Below, in pieces: positions 49,874-58,409 of a DNA stretch of 64,000 nt; position 1 is the first letter of the stretch, and every line of letters starts with the position of its first letter. This stretch comes from Planococcus sp. APC 4015 (GTDB taxonomy: Bacteria > Actinomycetota > Actinomycetes > Actinomycetales > Microbacteriaceae): contig JASDDH010000019.1 of the NCBI GenBank assembly GCA_030407505.1, positions 1 to 64,000 on the forward strand, written 5' to 3'. The notes below the pieces were generated by a model that saw nothing but the letters and a program-made list of their open reading frames with translations, was not told the origin of the DNA and searched no databases. A program made the position numbers and the translations under genes.

Positions 49874-52800
49874 GTGACCACCAGCGACGATGAGACCTCC
49901 CGGGCACGCGAGGACGCACTGTGGGAACTGTTCGTCGATCCGCCCGATACTGCCCGCCCCCGCGTCTGGTGGCACTGGATGGACGGAAACATCGACCCGA
50001 TCGGCATCACGCGGGATCTCACCTGGCTGCACGACGTGGGCGTCCGCGGAGTGCAGCTCTTCGACGGCGGAATGGGAGTGCCCCTGGTCGTCCCCCGTGC
50101 CGTGCGTCCGGGGTCCGTCGAGTGGACGGAGGCGGTCGACACGGCCGTGCGCGTCTGCGGAGAACTCGGGCTCGAACTCGCCGTCGCGACGTCGTCCGGG
50201 TGGAGTGCGACGGGCGGACCGTGGGTGGAGCCGCAGGACGCCATGAAGAAGGTGGTGTGGTCGCACACGACCGTACGCGGCGGGGATCACGTGGAAGTCG
50301 TTCTTCCTCCACTGCCGACGACGACGGGCCTCTACCAGGATGCGCCACGATGGGGAGCTGCCGCGGCGCCCGAGCATTCGGTCGAGTGGCTCACCCTCGC
50401 CGTCCCGGATTCACCCGCGAACGACCCGCTCGCACCCGATTCCGTCACAGCCTCCTCACCGTTGGAGAATGCCGAGTGCCTGGCGGACGGATCGTTCTCC
50501 GATGCGGTCCTTCTCCCCCGGGATCCAGACGCCTGGTCGACTGCGTGGATCACGCAGTCATTCGACGCGCCGGTGACGGTGCGATCCGTGGTGGTCGGCC
50601 TGCCCGGACCACGGGGATTCGGCGCTGCGCCGCCGCCTGACGCGGTCCTCCAGGTGAGCGACGACGACGTCGCCTACCGGGACGTCGTCCGGCTCGAGGC
50701 GACATCGGCACCCGCCCGCACCGCCGGCTTCCCGCCGGTGGACGGTCGCCACTTCCGCCTCGCCCTCAGCGCGGGGAGCGCAGCGGATGCCCTCCCGCCG
50801 GTGGCGGACGGGGTGCGGGTGCCCCCGGTTCTGCGTCGCGCGGACGCCTTCGTGGTCTCCGAATTCGCTTTGCGCGCCGGAACCCGCGTGGACCGCGCCG
50901 AGGTGAAGGCCGGATTCGGGATGGCGAGCGATTACTTCGAGATCGACTCCGAGCCGGTGGACGGAGTGGGTGTCGTCGACCCCGGCTCCGTCGTCGACCT
51001 GCGTGACTTCGTCACGGACGGCATCCTCCGATGGGATGCCCCGCCCGGGTGCTGGCGGATCCTCCGGCTCGGGGCGTCGTTGACAGGACAGACGAACGGT
51101 CCGGCGCCCGCCGATTCGACCGGCCTCGAGGTCGACAAGCTCGACGGGACACGGATCGCCGCATACCTCCAGACGCACCTGGCCCGCTTCGGAGACACCG
51201 CAGCGGCATCCCGATTCGCCGCCCTGCTGAGCGACAGCATCGAAGCAGGCCCGCAGAACTGGACCGAACGGATCGTCGAGCACTTCACGGAGCGTCGGGG
51301 CTACGACCCGCTCCCGTGGGTAGCCGCGCTCGCGGGGTACGTGATCGGCAGCGCGAGCGAGACCGATCGCTTCCTCTTCGATTACCGCAGAACGCTGGCG
51401 GAGGTGTTCGCCGCCGAGTACTACGGAACGTTAGCCGCCGAGGCGCATCGGCGCGGCATGGTCTACTACTCCGAAGCGCTCGAAGACGGCCGCCCCCAGA
51501 TCGGCGACGACCTGGCGATGCGCTCGCACGCCGACGTGCCCATGGGTGCGATGTGGACGTTCGATCCGAGCACGGGGCCTCGGCCGACGTACGTCGCCGA
51601 TCTCAAAGGCGCGTCCTCCGTCGCCCACGTGCATGGAAAGAAGTGGACCGGCAGCGAGGCGTTCACGTCGTTCGATCGACCCTGGTCCTGGACGCCGAAG
51701 ACGCTCAAGCACATCGCCGACATCCAGCTGACTCTCGGGGTGACCCGATTCTGCATCCACACCTCGCCGCACCAGCCGATCGCCGCTCCGCCCCCCGGCG
51801 TCGCGCTCGCGCCGTTCCTCGGGCAGGCCTTCACCGTCAACGAGACGTGGTCCGCGATGGCGCGGCCGTGGATCGACTACCTCGCCCGGTGCAGCGCGAT
51901 CCTGAACGCGGGGCGGCCCGCCGTCGACGTCGCCGTCTTCGTGGGCGAGGAGGCCCCGGTGACGGCGCTCTTCGCCGACGCCCCCGATGACAGCGTCCCC
52001 CCGGAGTTCGACTTCGACTACGTGGGCCCCGATGCCCTCGCCGACGTCCTGCACGTCGAGGACGGTCGGCTGGTGTCCCGCGGCGCGAGCTACCGGATGC
52101 TGTACCTGGGCGGTTCTTCGCATCGGATGACGCTCGCGACACTCGCGCAGATCGAGCGGCTGGTGGATGCCGGCGCCACCGTCGTCGGCGCGCGTCCAAA
52201 ATCCTCGCCGTCGCTGGTGGACGATGAGGCGGAGTTCTCCGCGGTGTCCGACCGGCTGTGGCAGTCGGGACGAGTGGTCGACACCGATGTGCGGGGCGCC
52301 CTGGAGCTGCTCGGCGTCCGACCGGCACTCATCGTCGAGGGCGGACCGGTGCGTCGCATCGCGCGCATCGTCGACGGTCGACTCCTCACGTTCCTCTCCA
52401 ATCCGTCCGAGCTCGAGGTACGTCTCCATCTCACCCCGGCCGACGGCGCCCAGCTGTCCGGGTGGGATCCCGTCGGCGTGCGTCGGACACGCCTCGCACG
52501 GAGGTCCGACGCATCGGGTGGCGACGCGTTCGTCGCGACGCTCGCGCCGTTCGGCTCGGTCTTCGTGCTGGAGGACCACGACGCGGAACAGGAGTCGCCG
52601 ACGTTGCGCATCCCGCTCGATGGGACGTGGCGTCTCGACGTGCCCGGAGACCACCCCCACAGCTCGTCGCCGCACCCCGTGCGGTGGACGGATGCCGGTG
52701 CGGCCGGGCGCGGGTTCTCGGGGACGGCGATCTACCGTCACGAGTTCGTGCTGGACGACGCGGCGGCGAACTCGCGATCGGTCCTGCTCGCCGCGGACGA

Positions 52801-53122
52801 CGTCGGCGACATCGCACGAGTGGTGCTGAACGGGCACGACTGCGGTGTGGTCTGGACGGCACCGTTCCACATCGATGTCACCTCCGCCGTGCGGCCGGGC
52901 GCCAACAGCCTCGCGATCCATGTCGCCACCCCCTGGCGCAATCGCCTGATCGCCGAGACCGCCGATCCGTCCGGCGACGTGTTCGATCCCATGGTCGGAG
53001 TGTTCGAGCCCACGGCCAGTCCGCTGCCCGCGGGTCTGCACGGTCAGGTGTCCCTTCTCCTCGGGTGCGAAGCGGCAGAAACGGGTCCTGAGCAGAATCA
53101 CTCGCTCAATAGGCGCACATAA
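49874..53122 (+). CDS. GH106-family glycoside hydrolase (alpha-L-rhamnosidase type)
   Basis: The 1082-aa protein begins at GTG 49874 with AGGA upstream. It opens FVDPPDTARPRVWWHWMDGN, the diagnostic N-terminal block of the GH106 family, followed by DLTWLHDVGVRGVQLFDGG and a TIM-barrel catalytic region to about residue 650 (YYSEALEDGRPQIGDDLAM, KKWTGSEAFTSFD). C-terminal beta domains include a GH2-like sugar-binding module (residues about 910-1050; SGTAIYRHEFVLDD, AVRPGANSLAIHVATPWRNRL). No signal peptide is seen, so it works on imported rhamnosides. GH106 enzymes release alpha-L-rhamnose from pectin or flavonoid glycosides, feeding the rhamnose operon. Confidence 0.85.
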   Translation: MTTSDDETSRAREDALWELFVDPPDTARPRVWWHWMDGNIDPIGITRDLTWLHDVGVRGVQLFDGGMGVPLVVPRAVRPGSVEWTEAVDTAVRVCGELGLELAVATSSGWSATGGPWVEPQDAMKKVVWSHTTVRGGDHVEVVLPPLPTTTGLYQDAPRWGAAAAPEHSVEWLTLAVPDSPANDPLAPDSVTASSPLENAECLADGSFSDAVLLPRDPDAWSTAWITQSFDAPVTVRSVVVGLPGPRGFGAAPPPDAVLQVSDDDVAYRDVVRLEATSAPARTAGFPPVDGRHFRLALSAGSAADALPPVADGVRVPPVLRRADAFVVSEFALRAGTRVDRAEVKAGFGMASDYFEIDSEPVDGVGVVDPGSVVDLRDFVTDGILRWDAPPGCWRILRLGASLTGQTNGPAPADSTGLEVDKLDGTRIAAYLQTHLARFGDTAAASRFAALLSDSIEAGPQNWTERIVEHFTERRGYDPLPWVAALAGYVIGSASETDRFLFDYRRTLAEVFAAEYYGTLAAEAHRRGMVYYSEALEDGRPQIGDDLAMRSHADVPMGAMWTFDPSTGPRPTYVADLKGASSVAHVHGKKWTGSEAFTSFDRPWSWTPKTLKHIADIQLTLGVTRFCIHTSPHQPIAAPPPGVALAPFLGQAFTVNETWSAMARPWIDYLARCSAILNAGRPAVDVAVFVGEEAPVTALFADAPDDSVPPEFDFDYVGPDALADVLHVEDGRLVSRGASYRMLYLGGSSHRMTLATLAQIERLVDAGATVVGARPKSSPSLVDDEAEFSAVSDRLWQSGRVVDTDVRGALELLGVRPALIVEGGPVRRIARIVDGRLLTFLSNPSELEVRLHLTPADGAQLSGWDPVGVRRTRLARRSDASGGDAFVATLAPFGSVFVLEDHDAEQESPTLRIPLDGTWRLDVPGDHPHSSSPHPVRWTDAGAAGRGFSGTAIYRHEFVLDDAAANSRSVLLAADDVGDIARVVLNGHDCGVVWTAPFHIDVTSAVRPGANSLAIHVATPWRNRLIAETADPSGDVFDPMVGVFEPTASPLPAGLHGQVSLLLGCEAAETGPEQNHSLNRRT

Positions 53123-53135
53123 GCGACCGTTATGT
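53117..53135 (+). promoter_or_regulatory. ACATAA / TTATGT inverted repeat across the GH106 stop codon
   Basis: ACATAA (53117-53122) and TTATGT (53130-53135) form a perfect 6-bp inverted repeat with a 7-bp spacer, about 95 bp before the lipoprotein gene. The left half belongs to ACATAAGCG, which recurs at 35302-35310. A good operator candidate for the lipoprotein promoter. Confidence 0.45.
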
Positions 53136-53228
53136 CGGAATGATGCAAATGGTGCAAGGGTGGTGTTGCGGCCCCGAAGCCGAGCCAGCCGCACCGCTGG
53201 CGACAATGACGTCACGAAAGGTTCGACA

Positions 53229-54527
53229 ATGTCACAGCTCTCCACCAACCGGCACCTCCGGTGGTCGCTCCTCGCGGTTCCCGTAGCCGGAGTCCTGGTC
53301 CTCGCCGGTTGCAGCGGCGGCGGCGCCGACGACGGCGACGACGGCAGCTCCGCCGATCCCGAAGGCGCCGGCTTCTCGATCATGGTCGCCGCGGCGAACG
53401 ACGCCGACGACTACTACGAGCAGCTCGCCACGAAGTACACCGAAGAGACCGGTGTCGCGATCGAGGTCATCCCCTACCCGTCCGACGCGTACAACACGCA
53501 GGTCACGACACAGCTCCAGGCCGGCAACGCGGCCGATGCGATGATCCTCTCGCCCGGAACCGGCCAGCCGATCTCGGTCATCAGCCTCGCCGAGGCCGGA
53601 TTCCTCGAGCCGCTCGACGACACGTCCGCCTCGATCCTGCCGGTCGGCAGCGAGGCGCAGTTCCAGATCGACGGCGAGACGTTCGCACAGCCGACGTCGC
53701 TCACGCCCGTCGGGCTGGTGTTCAACGTCACGGCCGCCGAAGAGGCGGGCATCGAGTACCCCGAGAGCTACGACGATCTGCTCGAGGCCTGCTCGACAGC
53801 CCGCGATGCCGGCAAGACCTTCACCGTCCTCGCCGGCGGCATCCCGTTCAACACCGGACTGTTCGCCCAGCTCGTCTCCGCGACCCGCGTCTACGAAGCG
53901 ACTCCTGACTGGAACGAACAGCGGGCGGCGGGCGACGTCACGTTCGCCGACAGCGGCTGGCGGGAAGTCCTCGAGGACGTCGTCGAGATGAACGAGAACG
54001 GATGCTTCCAGGACGGCGCCGCCGGAGGAACGTTCGACAACATCACCGGTGGCCTCGGTGGGGGCACGTCACTGACCGCCGCTGTCCCGGGCAGCGCGGC
54101 CGCGTCCATCTCCAGCGCCACGGGCTCGGACCTCAATGTCCAGGCCTTCCCGCCGGCATCCGGTCAGAGCGCATTCACGCTGACCGGCGCGAACTACGCA
54201 TGGGGCGTCAACGCCTCCTCGGATGACGCCGTCAAGGCGTCGGCGCAGGAGTTCCTCGACTGGGCCGCTCAGCCCGAGAACGCACAGTACTTCGCCGAGA
54301 TCTCGGGTGCCGTTCCGATCACCGGGATCGACACCGAGACGCTGCTGCCGTCGTACGCACCGATCGGCGAGCTGCTGTCGTCGGGCGCCTACACGGGCCT
54401 TCCGAACGCGGCCTGGCCGAACGCCGCTGTTTACGATGCGCTCGGCACCGGCGTGCAGGGACTGCTCACCGGCCAGTCGACCATCGACCAGATCCTCGAC
54501 AGCATGGATGCCGCCTGGGACCAGTGA
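53229..54527 (+). CDS. Extracellular solute-binding lipoprotein of the second sugar ABC importer
   Basis: The start is ATG 53229 with AAAGG 7 bp upstream; an earlier in-frame start only adds non-signal residues. The 432-aa product has a signal peptide ending in LAGC with Cys28, then a Gly/Asp/Ser-rich linker, so it is a lipoprotein. The mature part has the CUT1 binding-protein pattern (TGVAIEVIPYPSDAYNTQVT, NAADAMILSPGTGQP). It lies between GH106 and GH3 on the plus strand, and the two permeases are divergent from GH106. A long hairpin follows its stop. Confidence 0.92.
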   Translation: MSQLSTNRHLRWSLLAVPVAGVLVLAGCSGGGADDGDDGSSADPEGAGFSIMVAAANDADDYYEQLATKYTEETGVAIEVIPYPSDAYNTQVTTQLQAGNAADAMILSPGTGQPISVISLAEAGFLEPLDDTSASILPVGSEAQFQIDGETFAQPTSLTPVGLVFNVTAAEEAGIEYPESYDDLLEACSTARDAGKTFTVLAGGIPFNTGLFAQLVSATRVYEATPDWNEQRAAGDVTFADSGWREVLEDVVEMNENGCFQDGAAGGTFDNITGGLGGGTSLTAAVPGSAAASISSATGSDLNVQAFPPASGQSAFTLTGANYAWGVNASSDDAVKASAQEFLDWAAQPENAQYFAEISGAVPITGIDTETLLPSYAPIGELLSSGAYTGLPNAAWPNAAVYDALGTGVQGLLTGQSTIDQILDSMDAAWDQ

Positions 54528-54545
54528 TCCCCGGCACACACCCCG

Positions 54546-54578
54546 CCGCAGCCCAGAGACCCGGTCTCTGGGCTGCGG
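54546..54578 (+). terminator. Strong hairpin after the second lipoprotein gene
   Basis: A perfect 14-bp stem (CCGCAGCCCAGAGA / TCTCTGGGCTGCGG) with the loop CCCGG lies between the lipoprotein and GH3 genes. No T run follows, so partial termination or mRNA protection is likelier than a full stop. It parallels the hairpin at 2583-2615. Confidence 0.7.
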
Positions 54579-54609
54579 CTCGTTCCACCCACGAAAGATC
54601 GGTTTTGCG

Positions 54610-56745
54610 ATGACGAGCTCCCGCATCCGTACCCTCCTGTCCCAGATGACACCGGCCGAGAAGCTGGGACAGCTGCAGATCGTCTTCCGGCCGAAGCAGG
54701 AGGACGCCGCAGCCCTCGTGCGTGCGGGCATCGGTTCGGTGTTCTGGCCGCAGTCTGCGGCCGCCTCCAACGCGCTCCAGCGCGAAGCCGTCGAGCGCAC
54801 GCGCCTCGGCATACCGATCCTCATCGGGCTCGACGTCATCCACGGGCAACGCACGATCGCCCCCGTGCCCCTGGCTCAAGCGGCCTCGTTCGACCCCGAG
54901 ATGGTCGAGCGCCTCGCCGCCACCGCTGCTCGTGAGGCGCGGTCCGGCGGAGTGACGTGGACCTTCTCGCCCATGATCGATGTCTCGCGCGACCCGCGGT
55001 GGGGACGTGTGGTCGAGGGCTTCGGCGAGGACGTCCTCCTGAACGCCGTCATGGGGACGGCCATGATCCGCGGCTATCAAGGGCCCGATCTCGCGTCCGG
55101 TGGCACGATCGCCGCGACGGCGAAGCACTACGTCGCTTACGGGCAGCCCGAAGGCGGACGCGATTACGACGCCGTCGACATCTCGGCGCACCGGCTGCGC
55201 AACGTTCACCTGGAACCTTTCCGCGCCGCGGTGGCTGCCGGAGTCTCGGCGGTCATGGCGTCGTTCAACACGGTCTCCGGAACTCCCATGCACGCGAACC
55301 GCGGCCTCCTGACCGATGTGCTCAAGGACGAGTGGGGCTTCGGGGGCCTCGTCGTCGGCGACGCCGACGGCGTCGCGAATCTCCTGCCCCACCGCGTCGC
55401 CGAGACGCTCGAGGACGCCGTTCGCACAGCCTTCGCCGCCGGCCTCGACGTCGAGATGGGCGGGGTGCCCACGACGATCGGGTGGGATGCGTCATCGCTG
55501 GATCCGGCGCGACTCGACGACGCCGTCGCCCGCGTGATCGGCATCAAAGAGGCGCTCGGGCTGTTCGACCGGCCCTACGTCGACGAGGCCGCAGAGGTCG
55601 TCCAGCCGACGCCGCACACGCGCGCGCAGTCCCGCGAGGCCGCTGCACGATCGGCCGTGCTGCTGCGCAACGACGGCACGCTCCCCCTGTCGGGTCCCGC
55701 GCGGATCCTGCTCACCGGCCCGTACGCCACCTCGACCGATCACCTCGGCGCGTGGACGCAGTCGTTCTCGGCGCGGTCGACGAGCATCGCGGATGCTTTG
55801 CAGTCCCGGACCGGCATCGAGGTCACCGTCCGCGAAGGGGTGTCGTTCTTCGGCGCCCGAACCGACGACGTCGACGGCGTCGCGACAGCTGCGCTCGAGG
55901 CGGATCTCGTCGTGGTGTGCGTCGGCGAGCCGTCGTCTCTGTCGGGCGAAGCGGCGTCGCGGAGCGATCTGCGCCTTCCGGGTCGGCAGGCCGACCTCAT
56001 CCGCGCGATCGCGGGCACCGGCATCCCGTTCGTCGTCGTGCTGGCCAACGGCCGGCCGCTGGTCGTTGCGGACTGGATCGAGCTGGCGCCCGCCGTCCTG
56101 GAGGTGTGGCACGGCGGCACGGAAGCCCCCGCCGCGATCGTGGATCTGCTGTTCGGCGACCGCGAGCCCGCGGGCAGACTGCCGATGTCGTTCCCCCGGT
56201 CCGAGGGCCAGGTGCCCATCCACTATGCGCACGAGAACACCGGGCGTCCCGCGACCGTCCGGGGCTCGATGACGCTCGAGTCGGTCGACGTTGTGCTCGA
56301 GGGCCCGGCGAACGTCAAGGACAAGTACACGTCGAAGTACCTCGACATCGACCTCGGACCGCAGTTCGCCTTCGGCCATGGGTCGGGCTACGCGCGTTTC
56401 ACCCACACGGTGCCCTCGGTGCCGGCGACCGAGATCGGGTCGTACGACTCGACGACGCTCACGATCGATGTCACGAACGTCTCGGATCGCGTCGGTGACG
56501 ACGTCGTGCAGGTGTACGTCGAGGACCTCGTCGCGAGCGTCGCTCCACCGATCCGGCGGCTCGTGGCGTTCGAGCGCCGCACGATCGCCCCCGGCGAAAC
56601 CGCCGCCTTCACCTTCGAGATCGGTCCGGAGCAGCTGGGGTTCCGTCTCGGCGACGGTCGTCTCGTCGTCGAACCGGGCGCTTTCGTGCTGCACGTCGGC
56701 AGCACGCTGGAGAGCACGCAACCCGTTGCGCTCCGCGTGCGCTGA
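54610..56745 (+). CDS. GH3-family glycoside hydrolase (beta-glucosidase/xylosidase type)
   Basis: The 711-aa protein has the GH3 TIM barrel (residues 1-300: TPAEKLGQLQ, GLDVIHGQRTIAPVPLAQAA, ATAKHYVAYGQPEGGRDY), the beta/alpha sandwich, and a fibronectin-like C-terminal domain (from about 620). The nucleophile is probably Asp251 in LVVGDADGV and the acid/base Glu447 in SGEAASR. No signal peptide, so cytoplasmic. It would release glucose or xylose from glycosides or oligosaccharides imported by the ABC system encoded beside it. Its 3' end is 17 bp from the convergent GH35/42-like gene. Confidence 0.9.
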   Translation: MTSSRIRTLLSQMTPAEKLGQLQIVFRPKQEDAAALVRAGIGSVFWPQSAAASNALQREAVERTRLGIPILIGLDVIHGQRTIAPVPLAQAASFDPEMVERLAATAAREARSGGVTWTFSPMIDVSRDPRWGRVVEGFGEDVLLNAVMGTAMIRGYQGPDLASGGTIAATAKHYVAYGQPEGGRDYDAVDISAHRLRNVHLEPFRAAVAAGVSAVMASFNTVSGTPMHANRGLLTDVLKDEWGFGGLVVGDADGVANLLPHRVAETLEDAVRTAFAAGLDVEMGGVPTTIGWDASSLDPARLDDAVARVIGIKEALGLFDRPYVDEAAEVVQPTPHTRAQSREAAARSAVLLRNDGTLPLSGPARILLTGPYATSTDHLGAWTQSFSARSTSIADALQSRTGIEVTVREGVSFFGARTDDVDGVATAALEADLVVVCVGEPSSLSGEAASRSDLRLPGRQADLIRAIAGTGIPFVVVLANGRPLVVADWIELAPAVLEVWHGGTEAPAAIVDLLFGDREPAGRLPMSFPRSEGQVPIHYAHENTGRPATVRGSMTLESVDVVLEGPANVKDKYTSKYLDIDLGPQFAFGHGSGYARFTHTVPSVPATEIGSYDSTTLTIDVTNVSDRVGDDVVQVYVEDLVASVAPPIRRLVAFERRTIAPGETAAFTFEIGPEQLGFRLGDGRLVVEPGAFVLHVGSTLESTQPVALRVR

Positions 56746-56762
56746 GGTCGGGCGCTTCGGAC

Positions 56763-58409
56763 TCAGACGCGAACGAGACGGATGCGGGCGGCGCCGACGC
56801 GGTCCGTCGGCAGCACCATCAGTCGCTCGTCGCCGTTGAGGACACGCCCCGGAACGACTCGACCTTCCTCCAGAAGCAGCTCCTGAACCGAATCCACCTC
56901 CACGCGCCCGGTTCCGGCGAAGTAGTCGAGCGTGATTTCGCGCCCGACCACGAGGAACTCGTCGTCGCCGGTGCCGACGATCAGGGCGAACGGCCGGGTG
57001 TCGCCGCGGTGCGTGATGTGGCTGGTGGGCAGCGTCTCATCCGGGACCGTCAGTTCGGTCGTCGGCACGTGCACACCGGCATCCAGCAGCATGCGCTGCA
57101 GGAGGGAGAGAGCTCCTCGCGCCGTGATGTCGATCCCGCCGACGCTGCGCTCCTCGACATCGACGCCCGGCTCGATCACGACCGCCTCGATGCTCCCGCG
57201 AAGCTGTGCCGCCGTGATCTCGCCTTCCAGCGCAGCGACGAAGCCGAGCGTCGCGGCGACCTGGGCATCCGGGTTCGCCATGTCCAGTCCGTAAGCCGAC
57301 CAGCCGATCGCGCGATAGACGCCCAGTGCGCGGACGAGTTCCGCCGCGCTGAGACGGCACTCAGGAACGAAGAAGGGCTGGATGCCCGTCGCATACTGCC
57401 TCATCGCCGAGTCGGCGTCCTGCACGTAGAGGTCGGGACCGAGGAACGACAGCGACGGAGCAGCGACGCGCCAGATGTCGAGAACCGTCGAGGCCGGGCC
57501 GCCGCTCGGGTACTGGCCAGGGGTGTCCTGGCCGGGCTGCGGACCGAGCCACGCGTTGGCGTACATCAGGAGATCCGCGATCGCCCGGCCACGGGCGGCG
57601 AGGTGCTCGACGTAGGTGGCTATGGCCCAGGCCATGAAGACCTCGTCCGCCGCAGGAGTGTCGCCGAAGACCTGCCGCCACGTTCCGCTCTCAGGGCGGC
57701 CCTGGGACTCCCAGAGCGAACGGGCGGACGTGCTGCCCGCCGGAGTCGCGTGGACGTGCGCAAGCAGTTCGGACGGGACGGGTTCATCCCACGCGGCCTC
57801 GGCGAGAGCACTGCGATCCCGGCTGTCGGAGAGGATTCCCGACTCGTTCTCCACCTGCACCATGACGACCGTGCCGTCGGGATCGGCATCCACGAGGTGC
57901 CGGATGAGCGCTTCGAACGCCTTCGCGTCGGCTTCCCGCAGTTCGTGGCTGAACACCGAGAGCACGGGCTTGGCCGTCGCCCCCTCGTAGCTGAATGCCT
58001 GCATGCCCTTCGGCTCGACGACCACGCGGGGAAAACGGCGCGGGTCGCCGCGCACCCACGTCGGTGCGTACGTCGACGCCGCGTTCTTGAACGCCCCGAA
58101 CCACAGCAGTACCAGGCGCAGCTGGTTCTTGCGTGCCTCGGCGAGCATGATGTCCACGAGCGCGAAGTCCACAGCGCCCTCGACGGGCTCGCTGAGCGCC
58201 CAGCTCACGGGCGAAAGGACGACATTCGAGCCCACGCGACGGACATGGGCGAACGAGTCCGCTATCGCCTTCGGCGAAGACGAGGCCGAGTTGAATACCT
58301 GCCCGCCGACGAGCAGCGCCGGCGCGCCGTCGCGGCGGAGCGCGAACGGGGGTTCGGCGGAGATCGCCCACGGGCGGCTCGCGGGTGCGTCCTGCGACGT
58401 CATGGTCAT
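56763..58409 (-). CDS. GH35/GH42-like glycoside hydrolase (beta-galactosidase type, DUF5597-like C-terminus)
   Basis: The 548-aa protein has a clan GH-A TIM barrel: GGQVFNSASSSP near residue 35, the acid/base Glu189 in VQVENESG, and the nucleophile Glu350 in FFVPECR, followed by a beta-rich C-terminal region from about residue 400 (DUF5597-like). Relatives act as exo-beta-galactosidases or on other beta-glycosides. It is the last gene of the minus-strand operon that begins with the fused deglycosidase-like gene, and overlaps the GH43 stop (ATGA). Cytoplasmic. Confidence 0.78.
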   Translation of the reverse strand: MTMTSQDAPASRPWAISAEPPFALRRDGAPALLVGGQVFNSASSSPKAIADSFAHVRRVGSNVVLSPVSWALSEPVEGAVDFALVDIMLAEARKNQLRLVLLWFGAFKNAASTYAPTWVRGDPRRFPRVVVEPKGMQAFSYEGATAKPVLSVFSHELREADAKAFEALIRHLVDADPDGTVVMVQVENESGILSDSRDRSALAEAAWDEPVPSELLAHVHATPAGSTSARSLWESQGRPESGTWRQVFGDTPAADEVFMAWAIATYVEHLAARGRAIADLLMYANAWLGPQPGQDTPGQYPSGGPASTVLDIWRVAAPSLSFLGPDLYVQDADSAMRQYATGIQPFFVPECRLSAAELVRALGVYRAIGWSAYGLDMANPDAQVAATLGFVAALEGEITAAQLRGSIEAVVIEPGVDVEERSVGGIDITARGALSLLQRMLLDAGVHVPTTELTVPDETLPTSHITHRGDTRPFALIVGTGDDEFLVVGREITLDYFAGTGRVEVDSVQELLLEEGRVVPGRVLNGDERLMVLPTDRVGAARIRLVRV

